64,000 bases of DNA from Nemertoderma westbladi (Eukaryota; Xenacoelomorpha; Nemertodermatida; Nemertodermatidae). Below the pieces are notes generated by a model. That model was not told the origin of the DNA, did not search any database, and saw nothing but the letters and a program-made list of their open reading frames with translations. The stretch covers positions 1 through 64,000 of the forward strand of contig JAUCBJ010006854.1 of the NCBI GenBank assembly GCA_032718475.1, in the 5' to 3' direction. This document shows positions 22,601 through 35,215 of this stretch, one piece after another (positions within the stretch are counted from its first letter, which is position 1; every line of letters begins with the position of its first letter). Position numbers and translations under genes: made by a program.

Positions 22601-25600
22601 CCCGTAGCCAAGTGAGTGATTACTTTGTCCGGTAACCAAGTGAGTGATTACTTTGTCCCGTAGCAAACTGAGTGATTACTTTGTCCCGTAGCAAACTGAG
22701 TGATTACTTTGTCCCGTAGCAAACTGAGTGATTACTTTATCCCATAGCCTACTGAGTGATTACTTTGTCCGGTAACCAAGTGAGTGATTACTTTGTCCCG
22801 TAGCAAACTGAGTGATTACTTTGTCCCGTAGCAAACTGAGTGATTACTTTGTCCCGTAGTCTATTGAGTGATTACTTTGTCCCATAGCCTACTGAGTGAT
22901 TACTTTGTCCCGTAGCCAAGTGAGTGATTACTTTGTCCCGTAGTCTATTGAGTGATTACTTTGTCCCGTAGCAAACTGAGTGATTACTTTATCCCATAGC
23001 CTACTGAGTGATTACTTTGTCCGGTAACCAAGTGAGTGATTACTTTGTCCCGTAGCAAACTGAGTGATTACTTTGTCCCGTAGCAAACTGAGTGATTACT
23101 TTGTCCCGTAGCAAACTGAGTGATTACTTTGTCCCATAGCCTACTGAGTGATTACTTTGTCCCGTAGCCAAGTGAGTGATTACTTTGTCCGGTAACCAAG
23201 TGAGTGATTACTTTGTCCCGTAGCAAACTGAGTGATTACTTTGTCCCGTAGCAAACTGAGTGATTACTTTGTCCCGTAGCAAACTGAGTGATTACTTTGT
23301 CCCGTAGTCTATTGAGTGATTACTTTGTCCCGTAGCAAACTGAGTGATTACTTTATCCCATAGCCTACTGAGTGATTACTTTGTCCGGTAACCAAGTGAG
23401 TGATTACTTTGTCCCGTAGCAAACTGAGTGATTACTTTGTCCCGTAGCAAACTGAGTGATTACTTTGTCCCGTAGCAAACGAGTGATTACTTTGTCCCGT
23501 AGCAAACTGAGTGATTACTTTGTCCCGTAGCCAAGTGAGTGATTACTTTGTCCGGTAACCAAGTGAATGATTACTTTGTCCCGTAGCAAACTGAGTGATT
23601 AATTTGTCCCGTAGCAAACTGAGTGATTACTTTGTCCCGTAGCAAACTGAGTGATTACTTTGTCCGGTAACCAAGTGAGTGATTACTTTGTCCCGTAGCA
23701 AACTGAGTGATTACTTTGTCCCGTAGTCTATTGAGTGATTACTTTGTCCCATAGCCTACTGAGTGATTACTTTGTCCCGTAGCCAAGTGAGTGATTACTT
23801 TGTCCGGTAACCAAGTGAGTGATTACTTTGTCCCGTAGCAAACTGAGTGATTACGTTGTCCCGTAGTCTATTGAGTGATTACTTTGTCCCGTAGCAAACT
23901 GAGTGATTACTTTATCCCATAGCCTACTGAGTGATTACTTTGTCCGGTAACCAAGTGAGTGATTACTTTGTCCCGTAGCAAACTGAGTGATTACTTTGTC
24001 CCGTAGCAAACTGAGTGATTACTTTGTCCCGTAGCCAAGTGAGTGATTACTTTGTCCGGTAACCAAGTGAGTGATTACTTTGTCCCGTAGCAAACTGAGT
24101 GATTACTTTGTCCCGTAGCAAACTGAGTGATTACTTTGTCCCGTAGCAAACTGAGTGATTACTTTATCCCATAGCCTACTGAGTGATTACTTTGTCCGGT
24201 AACCAAGTGAGTGATTACTTTGTCCCGTAGCAAACTGAGTGATTACTTTGTCCCGTAGCAAACTGAGTGATTACTTTGTCCCGTAGTCTATTGCGTGATT
24301 ACTTTGTCCCATAGCCTACTGAGTGATTACTTTGTCCCGTAGCCAAGTGAGTGATTACTTTGTCCCGTAGTCTATTGAGTGATTACTTTGTCCCGTAGCA
24401 AACTGAGTGATTACTTTATCCCATAGCCTACTGAGTGATTACTTTGTCCGGTAACCAAGTGAGTGATTACTTTGTCCCGTAGCAAACTGAGTGATTACTT
24501 TGTCCCGTAGCAAACTGAGTGATTACTTTGTCCCGTAGTCTATTGAGTGATTACTTTGTCCCATAGCCTACTGAGTGATTACTTTGTCCCGTAGCCAAGT
24601 GAGTGATTACTTTGTCCGGTAACCAAGTGAGTGATTACTTTGTCCCGTAGCAAACTGAGTGATTACTTTGTCCCGTAGCAAACTGAGTGATTACTTTGTC
24701 CCGTAGCAAACTGAGTGATTACTTTGTCCCGTAGTCTATTGATTGAGTGATTACTTTGTCCCGTAGCAAACTGAGTGATTACTTTATCCCATAGCCTACT
24801 GAGTGATTACTTTGTCCGGTAACCAAGTGAGTGATTACTTTGTCCCGTAGCAAACTGAGTGATTACTTTGTCCCGTAGCAAACTGAGTGATTACTTTGTC
24901 CGTTAACCAAGTGAGTGATTACTTTGTCCCGTAGCAAACTGAGTGATTACTTTGTCCCGTAGTCTATTGAGTGATTACTTTTCCCATAGCCTACTGAGTG
25001 ATTACTTTGTCCCGTAGCCAAGTGAGTGATTACTTTGTCCGGTAACCAAGTGAGTGATTACTTTGTCCCGTAGCAAACTGAGTGATTACGTTGTCCCGTA
25101 GTCTATTGAGTGATTACTTTGTCCCGTAGCAAACTGAGTGATTACTTTATCCCATAGCCTACTGAGTGATTACTTTGTCCGGTAACCAAGTGAGTGATTA
25201 CTTTGTCCCGTAGCAAACTGAGTGATTACGTTGTCCCGTAGTCTATTGAGTGATTACTTTGTCCCGTAGCAAACTGAGTGATTACTTTATCCCATAGCCT
25301 ACTGAGTGATTACTTTGTCCGGTAACCAAGTGAGTGATTACTTTGTCCCGTAGCAAACTGAATGATTACTTTGTCCCGTAGCAAACTGAGTGATTACTTT
25401 GTCCCGTAGCCAAGTGAGTGATTACTTTGTCCGGTAACCAAGTGAGTGATTACTTTGTCCCGTAGCAAACTGAGTGATTACTTTGTCCCGTAGCAAACTG
25501 AGTGATTACTTTGTCCCGTAGCAAACTGAGTGATTACTTTATCCCATAGCCTACTGAGTGATTACTTTGTCCGGTAACCAAGTGAGTGATTACTTTGTCC

Positions 25601-28600
25601 CGTAGCAAACTGAGTGATTACTTTATCCCATAGCCTACTGAGTGATTACTTTGTCCGGTAACCAAGTGAGTGATTACTTTGTCCCGTAGCAAACTGAGTG
25701 ATTACTTTGTCCCGTAGCAAACTGAGTGATTACTTTGTCCCGTAGTCTATTGCGTGATTACTTTGTCCCATAGCCTACTGAGTGATTACTTTGTCCCGTA
25801 GCCAAGTGAGTGATTACTTTGTCCCGTAGTCTATTGAGTGATTACTTTGTCCTGTAGCAAACTGAGTGATTACTTTATCCCATAGCCTACTGAGTGATTA
25901 CTTTGTCCGGTAACCAAGTGAGTGATTACTTTGTCCCGTAGCAAACTGAGTGATTACTTTGTCCCGTAGCAAACTGAGTGATTACTTTGTCCCGTAGTCT
26001 ATTGAGTGATTACTTTGTCCCATAGCCTACTGAGTGATTACTTTGTCCCGTAGCCAAGTGAGTGATTACTTTGTCCGGTAACCAAGTGAGTGATTACTTT
26101 GTCCCGTAGCAAACTGAGTGATTACTTTGTCCCGTAGCAAACTGAGTGATTACTTTGTCCCGTAGCAAACTGAGTGATTACTTTGTCCCGTAGTCTATTG
26201 ATTGAGTGATTACATGTCCCGTAGCAAACTGAGTGATTACTTTATCCCATAGCCTACTGAGTGATTACTTTGTCCGGTAACCAAGTGAGTGATTACTTTG
26301 TCCCGTAGCAAACTGAGTGATTACTTTGTCCCGTAGCAAACTGAGTGATTACTTTGTCCGTTAACCAAGTGAGTGATTACTTTGTCCCGTAGCAAACTGA
26401 GTGATTACTTTGTCCCGTAGTCTATTGAGTGATTACTTTTCCCATAGCCTACTGAGTGATTACTTTGTCCCGTAGCCAAGTGAGTGATTACTTTGTCCGG
26501 TAACCAAGTGAGTGATTACTTTGTCCCGTAGCAAACTGAGTGATTACGTTGTCCCGTAGTCTATTGAGTGATTACTTTGTCCCGTAGCAAACTGAGTGAT
26601 TACTTTATCCCATAGCCTACTGAGTGATTACTTTGTCCGGTAACCAAGTGAGTGATTACTTTGTCCCGTAGCAAACTGAGTGATTACTTTGTCCCGTAGC
26701 AAACTGAGTGATTACTTTGTCCCGTAGCCAAGTGAGTGATTACTTTGTCCGGTAACCAAGTGAGTGATTACTTTGTCCCGTAGCAAACTGAGTGATTACT
26801 TTGTCCCGTAGCAAACTGAGTGATTACTTTGTCCCGTAGCAAACTGAGTGATTACTTTATCCCATAGCCTACTGAGTGATTACTTTGTCCGGTAACCAAG
26901 TGAGTGATTACTTTGTCCCGTAGCAAACTGAGTGATTACTTTGTCCCGTAGCAAACTGAGTGATTACTTTGTCCCGTAGTCTATTGAGTGATTACTCTGT
27001 CCCATAGCCTACTGAGTGATTACTTTGTCCCGTAGCCAAGTGAGTGATTACTTTGTCCCGTAGTCTATTGAGTGATTACTTTGTCCCGTAGCAAACTGAG
27101 TGATTACTTTATCCCATAGCCTACTGAGTGATTACTTTGTCCGGTAACCAAGTGAGTGATTACTTTGTCCCGTAGCAAACTGAGTGATTACTTTGTCCCG
27201 TAGCAAACTGAGTGATTACTTTGTCCCGTAGCAAACTGAGTGATTACTTTGTCCCATAGCCTACTGAGTGATTACTTTGTCCCGTAGCCAAGTGAGTGAT
27301 TACTTTGTCCGGTAACCAAGTGAGTGATTACTTTGTCCCGTAGCAAACTGAGTGATTACTTTGTCCCGTAGCAAACTGAGTGATTACTTTGTCCCGTAGC
27401 AAACTGAGTGATTACTTTGTCCCGTAGTCTATTGAGTGATTACTTTGTCCCGTAGTCTATTGAGTGATTACTTTGTCCCGTAGCAAACTGAGTGATTACT
27501 TTATCCCATAGCCTACTGAGTGATTACTTTGTCCGGTAACCAAGTGAGTGATTACTTTGTCCCGTAGCAAACTGAGTGATTACTTTGTCCCGTAGCAAAC
27601 TGAGTGATTACTTTGTCCCGTAGCAAACTGAGTGATTACTTTGTCCCATAGCCTACTGAGTGATTACTTTGTCCCGTAGCAAACTGAGTGATTACTTTGT
27701 CCCGTAGCAAACTGAGTGATTACTTTGTCCCGTAGCAAACTGAGTGATTACTTTGTCCCGTAGCAAACTGAGTGATTACTTTGTCCCGTAGCAAACTGAG
27801 TGATTACTTTGTCCCGTAGCCAAGTGAGTGATTACTTTGTCCGGTAACCAAGTGAGTGATTACTTTGTCCCGTAGCAAACTGAGTGATTAATTTGTCCCG
27901 TAGCAAACTGAGTGATTACTTTGTCCCGTAGCAAACTGAGTGATTACTTTATCCCATAGCCTACTGAGTGATTACTTTGTCCGGTAACCAAGTGAGTGAT
28001 TACTTTGTCCTGTAGCAAACTGAGTGATTACTTTGTCCCGTAGCAAACTGAGTGATTACTTTGTCCCGTAGTCTATTGAGTGATTACTTTGTCCCATAGC
28101 CTACTGAGTGATTACTTTGTCCCGTAGCCAAGTGAGTGATTACTTTGTCCCGTAGTCTATTGAGTGATTACTTTGTCCCGTAGCAAACTGAGTGATTACT
28201 TTATCCCATAGCCTACTGAGTGATTACTTTGTCCGGTAACCAAGTGAGTGATTACTTTGTCCCGTAGCAAACTGAGTGATTACTTTGTCCCGTAGCAAAC
28301 TGAGTGATTACTTTGTCCCGTAGCAAACTGAGTGATTACTTTGTCCCATAGCCTACTGAGTGATTACTTTGTCCCGTAGCCAAGTGAGTGATTACTTTGT
28401 CCGGTAACCAAGTGAGTGATTACTTTGTCCCGTAGCAAACTGAGTGATTACTTTGTCCCGTAGCAAACTGAGTGATTACTTTGTCCCGTAGCAAACTGAG
28501 TGATTACTTTGTCCCGTAGTCTATTGAGTGATTACTTTGTCCCGTAGTCTATTGAGTGATTACTTTGTCCCGTAGCAAACTGAGTGATTACTTTATCCCA

Positions 28601-31600
28601 TAGCCTACTGAGTGATTACTTTGTCCCGTAGCAAACTGAGTGATTACTTTGTCCCGTAGTCTATTGAGTGATTACTCTGTCCCATAGCCTACTGAGTGAT
28701 TACTTTGTCCCGTAGCCAAGTGAGTGATTACTTTGTCCCGTAGTCTATTGAGTGATTACTTTGTCCCGTAGCAAACTGAGTGATTACTTTATCCCATAGC
28801 CTACTGAGTGATTACTTTGTCCGGTAACCAAGTGAGTGATTACTTTGTCCCGTAGCAAACTGAGTGATTACTTTGTCCCGTAGCAAACTGAGTGATTACT
28901 TTGTCCCGTAGCAAACTGAGTGATTACTTTGTCCCATAGCCTACTGAGTGATTACTTTGTCCCGTAGCCAAGTGAGTGATTACTTTGTCCGGTAACCAAG
29001 TGAGTGATTACTTTGTCCCGTAGCAAACTGAGTGATTACTTTGTCCCGTAGCAAACTGAGTGATTACTTTGTCCCGTAGCAAACTGAGTGATTACTTTGT
29101 CCCGTAGTCTATTGAGTGATTACTTTGTCCCGTAGTCTATTGAGTGATTACTTTGTCCCGTAGCAAACTGAGTGATTACTTTATCCCATAGCCTACTGAG
29201 TGATTACTTTGTCCGGTAACCAAGTGAGTGATTACTTTGTCCCGTAGCAAACTGAGTGATTACTTTGTCCCGTAGCAAACTGAGTGATTACTTTGTCCCG
29301 TAGCAAACTGAGTGATTACTTTGTCCCATAGCCTACTGAGTGATTACTTTGTCCCGTAGCAAACTGAGTGATTACTTTGTCCCGTAGCAAACTGAGTGAT
29401 TACTTTGTCCCGTAGCAAACTGAGTGATTACTTTGTCCCGTAGCAAACTGAGTGATTACTTTGTCCCGTAGCAAACTGAGTGATTACTTTGTCCCGTAGC
29501 CAAGTGAGTGATTACTTTGTCCGGTAACCAAGTGAGTGATTACTTTGTCCCGTAGCAAACTGAGTGATTAATTTGTCCCGTAGCAAACTGAGTGATTACT
29601 TTGTCCCGTAGCAAACTGAGTGATTACTTTATCCCATAGCCTACTGAGTGATTACTTTGTCCGGTAACCAAGTGAGTGATTACTTTGTCCTGTAGCAAAC
29701 TGAGTGATTACTTTGTCCCGTAGCAAACTGAGTGATTACTTTGTCCCGTAGTCTATTGAGTGATTACTTTGTCCCATAGCCTACTGAGTGATTACTTTGT
29801 CCCGTAGCCAAGTGAGTGATTACTTTGTCCCGTAGTCTATTGAGTGATTACTTTGTCCCGTAGCAAACTGAGTGATTACTTTATCCCATAGCCTAATGAG
29901 TGATTACTTTGTCCGGTAACCAAGTGAGTGATTACTTTGTCCCGTAGCAAACTGAGTGATTACTTTGTCCCGTAGCAAACTGAGTGATTACTTTGTCCGG
30001 TAACCAAGTGAGTGATTACTTTGTCCCGTAGCAAACTGAGTGATTACTTTGTCCCGTAGCAAACTGAGTGATTACTTTATCCCATAGCCTACTGAGTGAT
30101 TACTTTGTCCGATAACCAAGTGAGTGATTACTTTGTCCCGTAGCAAACTGAGTGATTACTTTGTCCCGTAGCAAACTGAGTGATTACTTTATCCCATAGC
30201 CTACTGAGTGATTACTTTGTCCCGTAGTCTATTGAGTGATTACTTTGTCCCATAGCCTACTGAGTGATTACTTTGTCCCGTAGCCAAGTGAGTGATTACT
30301 TTGTCCCGTAGTCTATTGAGTGATTACTTTGTCCCGTAGCAAACTGAGTGATTACTTTATCCCATAGCCTACTGAGTGATTACTTTGTCCGGTAACCAAG
30401 TGAGTGATTACTTTGTCCCGTAGCAAACTGAGTGATTACTTTGTCCCGTAGTAAACTGAGTGATTACTTTGTCCCGTAGTCTATTGAGTGATTACTTTGT
30501 CCCATAGCCTACTGAGTGATTACTTTGTCCCGTAGCCAAGTGAGTGATTACTTTGTCCGGTAACCAAGTGAGTGATTACTTTGTCCCGTAGCAAACTGAG
30601 TGATTACTTTGTCCCGTAGCAAACTGAGTGATTACTTTGTCCCGTAGCAAACTGAGTGATTACTTTGTCCCGTAGTCTATTGAGTGATTACTTTGTCCCG
30701 TAGCAAACTGAGTGATTACTTTATCCCATAGCCTACTGAGTGATTACTTTGTCCGGTAACCAAGTGAGTGATTACTTTGTCCCGTAGCAAACTGAGTGAT
30801 TACTTTGTCCCGTAGCAAACTGAGTGATTACTTTGTCCGGTAACCAAGTGAGTGATTACTTTGTCCCGTAGCAAACTGAGTGATTACTTTGTCCCGTAGT
30901 CTATTGAGTGATTACTTTGTCCCATAGCCTACTGAGTGATTACTTTGTCCCGTAGCCAAGTGAGTGATTACTTTGTCCGGTAACCAAGTGAGTGATTACT
31001 TTGTCCCGTAGCAAACTGAGTGATTACTTTGTCCCGTAGTCTATTGAGTGATTACTTTGTCCCGTAGCAAACTGAGTGATTACTTTATCCCATAGCCTAC
31101 TGAGTGATTACTTTGTCCGGTAACCAAGTGAGTGATTACTTTGTCCCGTAGCAAACTGAGTGATTACTTTGTCCCATAGCCTACTGAGTGATTACTTTGT
31201 CCCGTAGCAAACTGAGTGATTACTTTGTCCCGTAGCAAACTGAGTGATTACTTTGTCCCGTAGCAAACTGAGTGATTACTTTGTCCCGTAGCAAACTGAG
31301 TGATTACTTTGTCCCGTAGCAAACTGAGTGATTACTTTGTCCCGTAGCCAAGTGAGTGATTACTTTGTCCGGTAACCAAGTGAGTGATTACTTTGTCCCG
31401 TAGCAAACTGAGTGATTAATTTGTCCCGTAGCAAACTGAGTGATTACTTTGTCCCGTAGCAAACTGAGTGATTACTTTATCCCATAGCCTACTGAGTGAT
31501 TACTTTGTCCGGTAACCAAGTGAGTGATTACTTTGTCCTGTAGCAAACTGAGTGATTACTTTGTCCCGTAGCAAACTGAGTGATTACTTTGTCCCGTAGT

Positions 31601-34600
31601 CTATTGAGTGATTACTTTGTCCCATAGCCTACTGAGTGATTACTTTGTCCCGTAGCCAAGTGAGTGATTACTTTGTCCCGTAGTCTATTGAGTGATTACT
31701 TTGTCCCGTAGCAAACTGAGTGATTACTTTATCCCATAGCCTACTGAGTGATTACTTTGTCCGGTAACCAAGTGAGTGATTACTTTGTCCCGTAGCAAAC
31801 TGAGTGATTACTTTGTCCCGTAGCAAACTGAGTGATTACTTTGTCCGGTAACCAAGTGAGTGATTACTTTGTCCCGTAGCAAACTGAGTGATTACTTTGT
31901 CCCGTAGCAAACTGAGTGATTACTTTATCCCATAGCCTACTGAGTGATTACTTTGTCCGATAACCAAGTGAGTGATTACTTTGTCCCGTAGCAAACTGAG
32001 TGATTACTTTGTCCCGTAGCAAACTGAGTGATTACTTTATCCCATAGCCTACTGAGTGATTACTTTGTCCCGTAGTCTATTGAGTGATTACTTTGTCCCA
32101 TAGCCTACTGAGTGATTACTTTGTCCCGTAGCCAAGTGAGTGATTACTTTGTCCCGTAGTCTATTGAGTGATTACTTTGTCCCGTAGCAAACTGAGTGAT
32201 TACTTTATCCCATAGCCTACTGAGTGATTACTTTGTCCGGTAACCAAGTGAGTGATTACTTTGTCCCGTAGCAAACTGAGTGATTACTTTGTCCCGTAGT
32301 AAACTGAGTGATTACTTTGTCCCGTAGTCTATTGAGTGATTACTTTGTCCCATAGCCTACTGAGTGATTACTTTGTCCCGTAGCCAAGTGAGTGATTACT
32401 TTGTCCGGTAACCAAGTGAGTGATTACTTTGTCCCGTAGCAAACTGAGTGATTACTTTGTCCCGTAGCAAACTGAGTGATTACTTTGTCCCGTAGCAAAC
32501 TGAGTGATTACTTTGTCCCGTAGTCTATTGAGTGATTACTTTGTCCCGTAGCAAACTGAGTGATTACTTTATCCCATAGCCTACTGAGTGATTACTTTGT
32601 CCGGTAACCAAGTGAGTGATTACTTTGTCCCGTAGCAAACTGAGTGATTACTTTGTCCCGTAGCAAACTGAGTGATTACTTTGTCCGGTAACCAAGTGAG
32701 TGATTACTTTGTCCCGTAGCAAACTGAGTGATTACTTTGTCCCGTAGTCTATTGAGTGATTACTTTGTCCCATAGCCTACTGAGTGATTACTTTGTCCCG
32801 TAGCCAAGTGAGTGATTACTTTGTCCGGTAACCAAGTGAGTGATTACTTTGTCCCGTAGCAAACTGAGTGATTACTTTGTCCCGTAGTCTATTGAGTGAT
32901 TACTTTGTCCCGTAGCAAACTGAGTGATTACTTTATCCCATAGCCTACTGAGTGATTACTTTGTCCGGTAACCAAGTGAGTGATTACTTTGTCCCGTAGC
33001 AAACTGAGTGATTACTTTGTCCCGTAGCCAAGTGAGTGATTACTTTGTCCGGTAACCAAGTGAGTGATTACTTTGTCCCGTAGCAAACTGAGTGATTACT
33101 TTGTCCCGTAGCAAACTGAGTGATTACTTTGTCCCGTAGCAAACTGAGTGATTACTTTATCCCATAGCCTACTGAGTGATTACTTTGTCCGGTAACCAAG
33201 TGAGTGATTACTTTGTCCCGTAGCAAACTGAGTGATTACTTTGTCCCGTAGCAAACTGAGTGATTACTTTGTCCCGTAGTCTATTGAGTGATTACTTTGT
33301 CCCATAGCCTACTGAGTGATTACTTTGTCCCGTAGCCAAGTGAGTGATTACTTTGTCCCGTAGTCTATTGAGTGATTACTTTGTCCCGTAGCAAACTGAG
33401 TGATTACTTTATCCCATAGCCTACTGAGTGATTACTTTGTCCGGTAACCAAGTGAGTGATTACTTTGTCCCGTAGCAAACTGAGTGATTACTTTGTCCCG
33501 TAGCAAACTGAGTGATTACTTTGTCCCGTAGTCTATTGAGTGATTACTTTGTCCCATAGCCTACTGAGTGATTACTTTGTCCCGTAGCCAAGTGAGTGAT
33601 TACTTTGTCCGGTAACCAAGTGAGTGATTACTTTGTCCCGTAGCAAACTGAGTGATTACTTTGTCCCGTAGCAAACTGAGTGATTACTTTGTCCCGTAGC
33701 AAACTGAGTGATTACTTTGTCCCGTAGTCTATTGAGTGATTACTTTGTCCCGTAGCAAACTGAGTGATTACTTTATCCCATAGCCTACTGAGTGATTACT
33801 TTGTCCGGTAACCAAGTGAGTGATTACTTTGTCCCGTAGCAAACTGAGTGATTACTTTGTCCCGTAGCAAACTGAGTGATTACTTTGTCCGGTAACCAAG
33901 TGAGTGATTACTTTGTCCCGTAGCAAACTGAGTGATTACTTTGTCCCGTAGTCTATTGAGTGATTACTTTGTCCCATAGCCTACTGAGTGATTACTTTGT
34001 CCCGTAGCCAAGTGAGTGATTACTTTGTCCGGTAACCAAGTGAGTGATTACTTTGTCCCGTAGCAAACTGAGTGATTACTTTGTCCCGTAGCAAACTGAG
34101 TGATTACTTTGTCCCGTAGCAAACTGAGTGATTACTTTGTCCCGTAGTCTATTGAGTGATTACTTTGTCCCGTAGCAAACTGAGTGATTACTTTATCCCA
34201 TAGCCTACTGAGTGATTACTTTGTCCGGTAACCAAGTGAGTGATTACTTTGTCCCGTAGCAAACTGAGTGATTACTTTGTCCCGTAGCAAACTGAGTGAT
34301 TACTTTGTCCCGTAGCCAAGTGAGTGATTACTTTGTCCGGTAACCAAGTGAGTGATTACTTTGTCCCGTAGCAAACTGAGTGATTACTTTGTCCAGTAGC
34401 AAACTGAGTGATTACTTTGTCCCGTAGTCTATTGAGTGATTACTTTGTCCCATAGCCTACTGAGTGATTACTTTGTCCCGTAGCCAAGTGAGTGATTACT
34501 TTGTCCCGTAGTCTATTGAGTGATTACTTTGTCCCGTAGCAAACTGAGTGATTACTTTATCCCATAGCCTACTGAGTGATTACTTTGTCCGGTAACCAAG

Positions 34601-35060
34601 TGAGTGATTACTTTGTCCCGTAGCAAACTGAGTGATTACTTTGTCCCGTAGCAAACTGAGTGATTACTTTGTCCCGTAGTCTATTGAGTGATTACTTTGT
34701 CCCATAGCCTACTGAGTGATTACTTTGTCCCGTAGCCAAGTGAGTGATTACTTTGTCCGGTAACCAAGTGAGTGATTACTTTGTCCCGTAGCAAACTGAG
34801 TGATTACTTTGTCCCGTAGCAAACTGAGTGATTACTTTGTCCCGTAGTCTATTGAGTGATTACTTTGTCCCATAGCCTACTGAGTGATTACTTTGTCCCG
34901 TAGCCAAGTGAGTGATTACTTTGCCCGGTAACCAAGTGAGTGATTACTTTGTCCCGTAGCAAACTGAGTGATTACTTTGTCCCGTAGCAAACTGAGTGAT
35001 TACTTTGACCCGTAGCAAACTGAGTGATTACTTTGTCCCGTAGTCTGCTGTGTGATTCTC
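19611..35060. repeat. 28-bp satellite array with higher-order structure
   Basis: About 551 tandem monomers of 28 bp. The first 18 bases (TGAGTGATTACTTTGTCC) are nearly constant; the last 10 come in a few fixed versions: CGTAGCAAAC, GGTAACCAAG, CGTAGTCTAT, CATAGCCTAC and CGTAGCCAAG. One version with ACTTTATCC almost always goes with CATAGCCTAC. The versions follow each other in recurring orders, giving nested higher-order repeats. Rare marked monomers recur at whole multiples of 28 bp once small indels are counted (GATTACG at 21273, 22422, 23849, 25084, 25224; GATTAAT at 27886, 29566, 31414). All six frames are closed. The right edge lies 155 bp from the IKK stop codon. Confidence 0.98.
29332..33027. 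repeat. 1848-bp higher-order unit in tandem duplicate
   Basis: Blocks 29332-31179 and 31180-33027 are adjacent and differ by very few bases. Rare variants (GATAACCAAG, GTAGTAAAC, GATTAATTTG) recur exactly 1848 bp (66 monomers) apart. An overlapping 1680-bp (60-monomer) displacement links about 26930-28320 with 28610-30000, with a single difference noticed near 29896. Very recent amplification, or an assembly duplication. Confidence 0.85.
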
Positions 35061-35077
35061 GAGTACTACGCGAGTAT

Positions 35078-35083
35078 TTTAAT
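35078..35083 (-). terminator. probable polyadenylation signal of IKK
   Basis: ATTAAA on the minus strand, about 130 bp after the IKK stop codon and only ~20 bp before the satellite array begins. ATTAAA is the commonest variant of the AATAAA signal. No AATAAA lies between the stop and the satellite. Confidence 0.45.
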
Positions 35084-35215
35084 GAAAAATATAGATTTCG
35101 GCGTTCTATCCACAGTTATCCGCACCAAAATTTGTCAACCAATATATAATTTCACGTGGAAGGAATTAAGCAATAATTAAGCACACAATTAATTTTGGTA
35201 AAAGTAAATGAGAGA

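Noticed and set aside
19611-35060. CRISPR-like array (28-bp near-constant repeats)
   Set aside because: Repeats are directly adjacent with no unique spacers, the variable part has only a few forms, and the context is an animal genome.
35100-35120. DnaA-box-like TTATCCACA-type words on the IKK side of the satellite
   Set aside because: A bacterial origin makes no sense in this animal context; short chance match.
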